From assembly GCA_903875225.1 (NCBI GenBank), contig CAIQVJ010000058.1, positions 1 through 64,000 on the forward strand: a stretch of DNA of 64,000 bases, written 5' to 3'. Every line of letters begins with the position of its first letter. Within the stretch, counting starts at the first letter, position 1. The translations under genes and the position numbers were made by a program. The notes beneath the pieces were generated by a model that was not told the origin of the DNA, searched no databases, and saw nothing but the letters and a program-made list of their open reading frames with translations. Positions 18,555 to 24,991 of this stretch are shown here, piece by piece. The stretch is from an uncultured Pseudomonadota bacterium (GTDB taxonomy: Bacteria > Myxococcota_A > UBA796 > SXON01).

Positions 18555-18581
18555 GGAATATTCCGCATGATTCCATGGAAT
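18555..18581. promoter_or_regulatory. Paired palindromes GGAATATTCC and ATTCCATGGAAT
   Basis: Two perfect palindromes share the half-site GGAAT and are five bases apart. Further GATTCC copies lie 27-40 bases upstream. This is a typical layout for dimeric HTH repressors; binding by the two-HTH protein encoded next door is a guess. Confidence 0.5.
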
Positions 18582-18612
18582 ATGTGGCATCCGTTCCGCA
18601 ACGACATCGGCA

Positions 18613-19899
18613 TTATTCCTGCGTCACCCCCGCGCCTCCCGCACCGCCTCCCGCGGCCAGCCGCCCGAGCGCCTCCTGCAGCGCGGGGCCCAGCGACGCG
18701 CCGGCCTTGCCCTCGCCCTTCGAGATCGTGCCCTGCTCGACCCCGAGGAGACCCGCCATCTCGCGCTGCGAGAGCCGGCGCTCGGCGCGAAGCCTGGCCA
18801 GATCCGCGCCGGTGAACGCCCGGGGGACGTCGCTCGCGGCCTGCCCGACAACGACTGGCACCGGCACCGAGGACGGGACCGCCGCCGGGCACTCCGGCGG
18901 GGCCTGCGCCGCCGCCCGTTCTTCCCGCCGGGCCCGCCGGGCCTGGATCGCCTGGTCCATCGCCCGACGAACGGCGATCTGGAGCGCAGGCCCGACCTTC
19001 TCTCTCGGCTTCATCTCGGCGGACTTCACTGCCGCCGAGGGCACGCGGAGCTGCGCCGCGAACACCGCCCGCGTCAGGTTGATCTCCCCGCGGAAGCGCC
19101 CGAGGTCGCCCCCGGTGAGCGTCCAGTCCCGCGGCCAGTCGTCCTGCTTCGACCAGAACGCGCCACGGTGACCGACCGGGGTGGTCGGCCAGTGTCCGAC
19201 CGACGCGAGCGCGAGACGATCTGCCTCGCTGTACCCGTCGTCAGCGTCGCGAGGGGCCGCCGCCGGCTCGCCTCGAGGCGCCTGGATGTTCACGGGTTTC
19301 GGCGCCGTCGTCGCTGGCTTCGGCGCCACAGGCCCGGCGCCTACAACCGGCTTCGCACGCGCTGCCCGCTCCGGGTTGGGCGCCGGCGGCACCGCCGCGA
19401 CCGGCGCCGCCGCCGCCCGCTTCGCCGCCTCGAGCTGCGCCTTCAGCAGCTCGTTCTGCAGCTGGATCTTCGCCACTTCCGCCGCTGCGATCCGGGCATC
19501 GGCCTTGGCCTTCGCGGTTGCCGCGAGCGCGGCCTCCTCGCGGGCATTGCGCTCGGCCGCGCCGCGCTCTGCCCCAGGCCGCGTCTCCCGCGGCTCCGGT
19601 GCCCGGACCGTCTCGACCGGCGGCGTCTCGACCCGCTGGTCCTCGATCTTCGCCGCCACCTTCTTCGCGGGCGGCGCCTCCTCCCGCTGCCGGATCGCGC
19701 CCGCCTGGAGCCGAACGACCCGGCTCCGCGCCAGCCCGACCAGGTCCCCGGCGCGCATCCGCACAAGCTGGTCCCCGTCACGCTCGGCCACGCGAAGCGA
19801 CTCGCGCCAGTCCCCGATCTTCTCGATCAGCGCGTCCACGTCGCCGCAGTCGGCGATCCACGCCTTCTCCTGCTGGAACACCTGTTCGAGGGTGGGCAT
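18613..19899 (-). CDS. Island protein with coiled coil and two C-terminal helix-turn-helix domains
   Basis: The 428-residue protein has an unassigned N-terminal part (1-75), a charged Ala-rich coiled coil (about 115-165, with KIQLQNELLKAQLEAAK), a Pro/Ala linker, and two related XRE-like HTH units at about 260-312 and 361-413 (DLARLRAERRLSQREMAGLL, then GVEQGTISKGE). The ATG at 19899 overlaps the upstream stop in TGATG. It sits in the replication-type module with the VapE gene and an iteron-like array, so an origin-binding or regulatory role is possible but unproven. Confidence 0.7.
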   Translation of the reverse strand: MPTLEQVFQQEKAWIADCGDVDALIEKIGDWRESLRVAERDGDQLVRMRAGDLVGLARSRVVRLQAGAIRQREEAPPAKKVAAKIEDQRVETPPVETVRAPEPRETRPGAERGAAERNAREEAALAATAKAKADARIAAAEVAKIQLQNELLKAQLEAAKRAAAAPVAAVPPAPNPERAARAKPVVGAGPVAPKPATTAPKPVNIQAPRGEPAAAPRDADDGYSEADRLALASVGHWPTTPVGHRGAFWSKQDDWPRDWTLTGGDLGRFRGEINLTRAVFAAQLRVPSAAVKSAEMKPREKVGPALQIAVRRAMDQAIQARRARREERAAAQAPPECPAAVPSSVPVPVVVGQAASDVPRAFTGADLARLRAERRLSQREMAGLLGVEQGTISKGEGKAGASLGPALQEALGRLAAGGGAGGAGVTQE

Positions 19900-20297
19900 C
19901 AGCGGCCCCGCTTGCCCGACCGCTCGGCCAGGATGCGCAGCTCGCGCTGCTCGATCTCGCCGAGAAGATCGCGTGCGCGGGTGTGGGCGATGTTGGACTG
20001 CCGCGCGTCGTTCAACGTGCGCTCCATCGCCTGCCGACGGAGCCGGAGGTCGGTCGGGTCGCTGCTCGCCTTGATCGCGGCACGCTCCTTCCGGTAGACG
20101 CCTTCGACCCGGGCGAACTCCTCGGCGGAGTCCGCCTCGCGGGAAGGCTCCTCGTCCCCAGCGTCGTCGTCCCCAGCGTCGTCGTCTCCCTCCTCGTCGT
20201 CGGCCTCCTGCAACGCGATCAGCGCCGCGACCTCGTCGTCGTCGGCCTCGAACTCCACGCGCTCTCCATCGTCGTTCGTGTAGATCCACTTGCTCAT
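19899..20297 (-). CDS. Small acidic protein of the island, unknown function
   Basis: The 132-residue product starts MSKWIYTNDDGERVEFEADD after a strong GGAGGATGTC site. It has an acidic stretch at about 40-62 and a helical C-terminal half rich in Arg/Glu (VEGVYRKERAAI, then LLGEIEQRELRILAER). No known domain is recognised. It is translationally coupled to the two-HTH gene. The iteron-like repeats lie just upstream of it, so they may control its promoter. Confidence 0.65.
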   Translation of the reverse strand: MSKWIYTNDDGERVEFEADDDEVAALIALQEADDEEGDDDAGDDDAGDEEPSREADSAEEFARVEGVYRKERAAIKASSDPTDLRLRRQAMERTLNDARQSNIAHTRARDLLGEIEQRELRILAERSGKRGR

Positions 20298-20398
20298 GAC
20301 ATCCTCCCGGGGCCTTCCAGCCCGCTCTGTTTGCCCTTGTTCAGGACGCCGGAGAACCCGGACGGCCCCACAAGTGGCGGTTGAAACTGTACGAATTG

Positions 20399-20525
20399 CC
20401 CCGTCCATGCTCTGCGCAGCATGGACGGACATAGACGGGCGCCGTCCATGTCCGTCCACCCTCGGGACAGCATGGACGGGGTGTTTTCACGAGGCGATAG
20501 CATCGCTTTTCTCCCCGTCCATGCT
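20399..20525. repeat. Iteron-like array of CCGTCCATG repeats
   Basis: The motif CCGTCCATG, often extended to CCCCGTCCATGCT, occurs five times in alternating directions: 20401-20411, 20418-20428 (reverse), 20442-20450, 20469-20479 (reverse) and 20515-20525. The first two form a perfect 11-base inverted repeat with a 6-base loop; the last two form a 13-base inverted repeat with a 31-base loop. A partial CCGTCCA follows at 20452. The array straddles the 3' end of the VapE helicase gene. It fits an origin or operator of the element. Confidence 0.7.
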
Positions 20526-21740
20526 CAGTGGCCGCTCCCAACACCACGGGCGGTCGCCGCCGTGGCCGACCGGCCGCGTCTTCACGCAGCCCAGCCGCGC
20601 CAGGGCCTTCCCCGCGCGTTGCCGCTTCTTGCGGTCCCAGCGTTCGGCGACGATGCCGAGCCCGTCGCGCATGGCGTCCTCGACCGTGAACGGCCCCTCC
20701 TGCACCGCCACCCACGGGCGGAGAGCGACCTCCCACGCCTCGGGCACCTCGAACTGGCGTTGCGCCTGGACGAGCAGGGCCTCCTCCGTCTTGTTCAGCC
20801 ACCACGGCTCGCCCGCCCGGTACCGGACGAGTGCCTCCGCGAAGAGCTGCTCGCGGTCACGCGCGATGCCGGCGAGGTCGGGCTCGCCGACGAGCACCGG
20901 CCAGTAGCGACGGGCGCCGGTGGGGTCGCTAAGCACCTCCTCCTCGTTGCCCGTCGCAAGGAAGACCGTCTCCCGAGGATGATCCTCGGCGAGTCGGGCG
21001 AAGGGGGTGCGGTAGCGGTCCACCCGGCAGGTGATGAACGCCTTGGCCGCCGAGTCGCTCGCCCGCTTCAGCGAGTCGCACTCGGCCAGCTCGTAGAACC
21101 ACTTCCCGTGGAGCGCCATGAAGGCGTCCTTGTTGCCGATGTCGAAGCCCGCTTCGCCGAGCCACGCCCGCTTCGGCGGAAGGGCAGCGCAAAGGTTCGA
21201 TTTCCCGACGCCCTGCTTGCCGATCAGCATCAGCATGGTGTCGAGTTGGCAGCCGGGCTCGAAGACGCGGGCGCACGCGCCGATGAACAGGGCCGAGCTG
21301 AACTTCCGGTGCAGCGGGGTGTCCTCGGCCTTCAGGTACCGGGCCAGGAAGAGGTCGAGGCGCGGCACGCCGTCCCAGGCGAGGCCGTTGAGCCAGTCGC
21401 AGGGACCGTGAAAGGCGTTCGCCTCCGCGACGAAGGTGATCGCCCGGTGCAGGTTGTCCGTGGATGGACGCAGCCCGTAGACCTCGTCGAGCCACATGAT
21501 GATTCGCGTCAGGTCGACGTCGCGGAGGGGCTTCCCGTCGAACACCACCATCTTCTCGAACTTCGCCCAGCGGATTCGGCCCTTCCATCGTTCGTCCGTG
21601 GAGAGCACGTGGACGGCGTTGAGGATGGTACCGACGGGCTTGCCCTTCTCGGTCGTGTCCAGGGCGTCCCGGATGGACGGCTCGGCCTCGCGATCGGCGT
21701 CGGTGCCGCGAAGCTCGGGCTTGATCGGGTTGGTCGTCAT
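20487..21740 (-). CDS. VapE-type (virulence-associated E) ATPase/helicase
   Basis: The 417-residue protein matches the VapE family (PF05272), helicase-like replication proteins of phage satellites, phages and integrative elements. It has Walker A GKQGVGKSN (174-182), WFYELAECD with a Walker B-like acidic pair (214-222), FLATGNEEE (260-267) with the sensor Asn, and the arginine finger segment TGARRYWPV (274-282). The N-terminal NAVHVLSTDERWKGRIRW and WDGVPRLD segments are family hallmarks. No primase zinc domain is attached. The ATG at 21740 lies two bases after the upstream HTH gene. It suggests that the island can replicate or amplify after excision. Confidence 0.85.
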   Translation of the reverse strand: MTTNPIKPELRGTDADREAEPSIRDALDTTEKGKPVGTILNAVHVLSTDERWKGRIRWAKFEKMVVFDGKPLRDVDLTRIIMWLDEVYGLRPSTDNLHRAITFVAEANAFHGPCDWLNGLAWDGVPRLDLFLARYLKAEDTPLHRKFSSALFIGACARVFEPGCQLDTMLMLIGKQGVGKSNLCAALPPKRAWLGEAGFDIGNKDAFMALHGKWFYELAECDSLKRASDSAAKAFITCRVDRYRTPFARLAEDHPRETVFLATGNEEEVLSDPTGARRYWPVLVGEPDLAGIARDREQLFAEALVRYRAGEPWWLNKTEEALLVQAQRQFEVPEAWEVALRPWVAVQEGPFTVEDAMRDGLGIVAERWDRKKRQRAGKALARLGCVKTRPVGHGGDRPWCWERPLSMDGEKSDAIAS

Positions 21741-21742
21741 GG

Positions 21743-21988
21743 TCAGGCCGCGTGCGGCAGCGGAGGCGCGACGCGCTCCCACATCTCGCTCTCGGGGACG
21801 CCAGCGAAGATCGCGGAGTTGAGGATCAACCGGCGAGCGGTGGCGGTGAGCGCCCGGTGCCCGTTGAGCAGCTGCGACCAGTGGGCGCGAGAGACGCCGA
21901 GCCGAAGCGCGACCTCCGACTGAGTGAGGTGGCGCTCGTCGGCGAGCTCGCGAACGCGGTCGGTGCGGAGGAAGTAGCGGGAGGTCAT
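21743..21988 (-). CDS. Small XRE-type helix-turn-helix regulator
   Basis: The 81-residue protein is mostly one HTH domain: RVRELADERHLTQSEVALRL then GVSRAHWSQLLNGHR. It precedes the VapE gene by two bases and is divergent from another HTH regulator gene that starts at 22129. This layout resembles the control region of phages and satellites, where the two products compete for shared operators. A role in switching on the VapE operon is inferred. Confidence 0.75.
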   Translation of the reverse strand: MTSRYFLRTDRVRELADERHLTQSEVALRLGVSRAHWSQLLNGHRALTATARRLILNSAIFAGVPESEMWERVAPPLPHAA

Positions 21989-22128
21989 GGGGTTCTCGTG
22001 GTTAGTAGAAGTGAGACGACATTGACCCGTAATGGTTAGAGCCGGGAAGCATCACCGTCAAGACGATCCGAAAAGTATTTAGAGCCGTCACCGTTGCACG
22101 ACGGTAAACCAGTGAGTACAAGGGAGCC
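21989..22128. promoter_or_regulatory. Divergent control region with repeated motifs
   Basis: The 140-base gap between two HTH genes holds TTAGAGCCG twice (22036-22044 and 22079-22087, 43 bases apart), TCACCGT twice near them, and the inverted repeat ACCGT-6-ACGGT around 22090-22105. These are likely operators for one or both flanking regulators. Confidence 0.5.
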
Positions 22129-22782
22129 ATGCCCAAGAAGTCGACCACCCCCGAAGTCCCCGCCGCGCCGAGGAAGCTCACGCGCACCCTGCGCTTGTCC
22201 GGCTCGACCGACGCCGAGGCGGCACGCGTGCTCGCCGAGCTGTCCTCGATGCCCGGGGTCGTGAGCGCCCAGATCACCGCCATGGACGCGCCTCCCGTGG
22301 CCGACGCCGGCCTGGAGCCGGGAGAAGGCGCCTACGTCTGGAACAAGAACCCCGAGTTCCCGGCGTACCTCCGTCAGGTCCGGGAGAAGTCCGGCATCTC
22401 CATCCGCCAGGCGGCGCCCGCGCTGGGCATCTCCGTCCCGTACCTCTCACGGCTGGAGACGGCCGGAGCCGCCAAGGCGCCCGACATGCGACGCCTCTGC
22501 GCGATGGCCGACCTCTACGGCATCGACCGCCGCGAGATGCTGCGCAACGCGGGGATGAAGATCGACCTGCCTCGCGACCTGCCGCTCGCGGATCGCACCG
22601 ACGAGCAGTTTGCCCGGATGTTGCTCGACCCTGCGCTCAAGCCGCCGCTGCTCAACGAGGAGGTGCTCCACTTCGTCGCGCCGCGACTGAAGGCCCAGCT
22701 CATCCAGTGGGCGCTGCACCTCGTGATGCAGGAGAACCCTCGCGCCTACCTCAACTCTCTCCTCGCCGAAAGTGACCCATGA
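22129..22782 (+). CDS. XRE-family regulator with N-terminal extension
   Basis: The 217-residue protein has an HTH domain at about 78-140 (AYLRQVREKSGISIRQAAPA, then ISVPYLSRLE). The N-terminal part has a SGSTDAEAARVLAELS helix and the C-terminal 70 residues are helical and unassigned. The ATG is preceded by AGGGAG. Its stop overlaps the start of the next gene by four bases. It faces the small HTH gene across a repeat-rich region and likely regulates recombinase or VapE expression. Confidence 0.78.
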   Translation: MPKKSTTPEVPAAPRKLTRTLRLSGSTDAEAARVLAELSSMPGVVSAQITAMDAPPVADAGLEPGEGAYVWNKNPEFPAYLRQVREKSGISIRQAAPALGISVPYLSRLETAGAAKAPDMRRLCAMADLYGIDRREMLRNAGMKIDLPRDLPLADRTDEQFARMLLDPALKPPLLNEEVLHFVAPRLKAQLIQWALHLVMQENPRAYLNSLLAESDP

Positions 22783-23264
22783 CTACCATCCCGCCCCGCA
22801 TCCTCGACACCATCCGCACCGACGTCCGCGCCGGCCGCTCGTGCATCGTCACCTATGACCACCCCGACGGCACCGGCTGGCTCGACGTGTTCGGCCCCGA
22901 GGGGATGCGCGGCGGCGCGAAGGACGGCGCCTTCACCGCCCCGATCCCCACCGTCCGGCTCTGGCAGCCGGGAGGTGGTACCGCGCCCCTGGCCGAAGCC
23001 GTGGCGAACCGCGCCTTCCCGCTCGAACTCGACCGCCTCGCTGAGCGCGCCCGCCCGCTGGTCCGCGATGAGTACCCGACCCTCCTCCTCCTGCTCACGA
23101 CCATCCGCGATGCGACCGCGGGCCTCCGGTTCCGGCTCCCCGAGGTCGGCGACGCAGTGAAGCTCGTCGGCCGGCCCTCAGTCGCCGGCTGGATGTCCTG
23201 CATCCCCCTCGGTGATCTCCAGTCGGCGATCCTCCGCGCCGCCAGCCGGAAGGCCGCAGCGTAG
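22779..23264 (+). CDS. Unknown island protein coupled to the regulator
   Basis: The 161-residue protein is not recognised. It has a short beta-rich start (SCIVTYDHPDGTGWLDVFGP), then a helical middle with LRDEYPTLLLLL-like hydrophobic segments and no signal peptide. It is translationally coupled to the XRE regulator upstream and ends 48 bases before the recombinase gene. The context suggests a role in control of the element. Confidence 0.6.
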   Translation: MTTIPPRILDTIRTDVRAGRSCIVTYDHPDGTGWLDVFGPEGMRGGAKDGAFTAPIPTVRLWQPGGGTAPLAEAVANRAFPLELDRLAERARPLVRDEYPTLLLLLTTIRDATAGLRFRLPEVGDAVKLVGRPSVAGWMSCIPLGDLQSAILRAASRKAAA

Positions 23265-23311
23265 CCGCTCGCAATTATGTAAGGTACAACCCTCGGACCC
23301 AGAGAGCCACC

Positions 23312-24991
23312 ATGCCCATGATCGGCGCCGCCTACCTCCGCTGCTCGGACCCTCGGCAGGACAAAAGCATCGAACAACAACGAGAAGAGATCCTGCGCCG
23401 CGCGGAAGCCGACGGTGTCACCATCCCGCCGGGGAATTGGTTCATCGACGAGGGCATCAGCGGGCGCTCCACGAAGAAGCGGGCCTCGTACCTACAACTG
23501 ATCAAGCGCGCGGAGGCCCAACGGGACGCGATCCACGCGAAGAAGAAGGGGGCTCCCCGCGTGGATCGTCTGTACGTCTGGGCCTTCAGCCGCGTCGCCC
23601 GCAACATGTTCGATTGCCTCCGCGCCCTCGCGACGCTCGACGAAGCCGACATCGACGTGATCTCCCTGACCGAGCCCGACGCTGGTGACCGCTCCTTCCG
23701 CAAGCTCATTCGCCCGATTCTCGCATGGCTGGCCGAGCGCTACAGCGAGGAGCTGTCCCGCAACGTTGTCCGGGGAATGCGTAGCGGCGCCGAAAAGGGC
23801 TTCTGGCAGTACGGACACGCGCCCTTCGGCTACGCGATCGACCGCAGCGAGGGCGGGCAGCGGCTCGTCGTCACCGACGACGTCCGCCCGCAGTTCGATG
23901 TCGTCCAGCGGGTGTTCCGCGAGACGCTCGACGGTGTCGGCGGAGCGCGCAAGATCGCCGACCGGCTAACCCGCGAGGGGATCAAGCCGCCGGGCCGCGC
24001 GGACATGCCGAGGCAGTACGCGGAGGGAACGTGGCGGGCCAAGCATGTGGCCTCGATGCTGACGAATCCGCTCTATTGCGGACACCTCGTCTACGACGGC
24101 GAGGTCGCCGCGCGCAACTGCCACGAAGCGGCCATCGACGAAGCCTCGTTCGAGCGCGTGCTGGCGATCCGCGCGCTCAAGGCCCGCAACCGCGACGAGG
24201 GCGAGGGCAACGGCGAGAACCCCATCACCGCCAGCCAGCGCGGCGTGCTCACGCCGTTCCTGCGCTGCGGCTCCTGCGGAGGCCCGATCTGCGTGACCGC
24301 TGGCGGGCAGCCGAAGAAGCGTACCTACCTGTACACCTGCCGCACCCGACAGGAGAGCAGCGCCGCCTGCACGGGCGTGACCATCCGCGTGGAGAAGCTC
24401 GACGGCATGGTGCTCGACGCCATCGAATCCCACGTCCTCGCCCCAGAAGCGCTCGACGTGATCCTCGGCAACGGTCTGGACGGCCTCGCCGGCACCCAGG
24501 TCGACGAGCTGGCCGACGAGCGCGAGCGTCTCGCTGGCGTGATCGCCGAGCTGGATCGGAAGATCCGCCTGACCGCCGTGCACGCGATCAACGGCATGAT
24601 CGACGAGGGTGATGCCAAGGCGATCACCGCGCCGATGGTCGCCCAGCGCGAGACGGCGCGTCTCCAACTGGCCGCGCTCCCGCAGCGGACGGACACCCCC
24701 GAGGCCGAGGTGATCGACGCCGACGAGTTCCGCGCTGCCGTGCGCGAGGCTTGGACGAGTCAGCCGCTCGACGAGCGGCGGCAGGCGCTCAGCCGCGTAC
24801 TGGAGAAAGTCGAGCTTTCACCAGGCGGACTGGAGATCATCTGCCGCGCCGACGGATATCACGGCCATGATCCGTTCGGCCCGCCAAACGCCCCCATGTC
24901 ATTCGGCGACCCATCCACATCCGTCTCGCTCGGGTCGCCGGCGTTCACGCATCCGCTGGATGTTCGCAGCGTGAGATCATCGTTGGTGTAG
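23312..24991 (+). CDS. Large serine recombinase, complete
   Basis: The 559-residue protein has a resolvase catalytic domain (GAAYLRCSDPRQDKSIEQQR with the nucleophile at Ser12; FIDEGISG; YVWAFSRVARN), a Recombinase domain (about 175-280), a zinc ribbon (LRCGSCGG then YTCRTRQESSAACTG) and a long coiled coil (about 400-480). It should integrate and excise the island. The last 35 residues come from DNA beyond the candidate att core at 24878-24888, which is the antisense of the neighbouring lipoprotein gene. The C-terminus is therefore chimeric and would change on excision. The copy at the left window edge is a close relative. Confidence 0.93.
   Translation: MPMIGAAYLRCSDPRQDKSIEQQREEILRRAEADGVTIPPGNWFIDEGISGRSTKKRASYLQLIKRAEAQRDAIHAKKKGAPRVDRLYVWAFSRVARNMFDCLRALATLDEADIDVISLTEPDAGDRSFRKLIRPILAWLAERYSEELSRNVVRGMRSGAEKGFWQYGHAPFGYAIDRSEGGQRLVVTDDVRPQFDVVQRVFRETLDGVGGARKIADRLTREGIKPPGRADMPRQYAEGTWRAKHVASMLTNPLYCGHLVYDGEVAARNCHEAAIDEASFERVLAIRALKARNRDEGEGNGENPITASQRGVLTPFLRCGSCGGPICVTAGGQPKKRTYLYTCRTRQESSAACTGVTIRVEKLDGMVLDAIESHVLAPEALDVILGNGLDGLAGTQVDELADERERLAGVIAELDRKIRLTAVHAINGMIDEGDAKAITAPMVAQRETARLQLAALPQRTDTPEAEVIDADEFRAAVREAWTSQPLDERRQALSRVLEKVELSPGGLEIICRADGYHGHDPFGPPNAPMSFGDPSTSVSLGSPAFTHPLDVRSVRSSLV

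Larger units (their letters stand above)
18247..18612. promoter_or_regulatory. 366-base gap with repeats and palindromes
   Basis: No gene is seen here. The gap separates the start of the zinc-ribbon/half-HsdS/HsdM-like operon from the end of the HTH-protein gene. It is less GC-rich than its surroundings and holds a three-copy 12-base repeat (18441-18473), two GATTCC copies (18515-18528) and two perfect palindromes (18555-18564 and 18570-18581). It probably carries the operon promoter and binding sites for a regulator, possibly one of the island's HTH proteins. Confidence 0.45.

Noticed and set aside
1187..24888. A tRNA gene as the integration target
   Set aside because: No tRNA-like cloverleaf is visible at either boundary; the recombinases are serine type and the junction lies in a protein gene.
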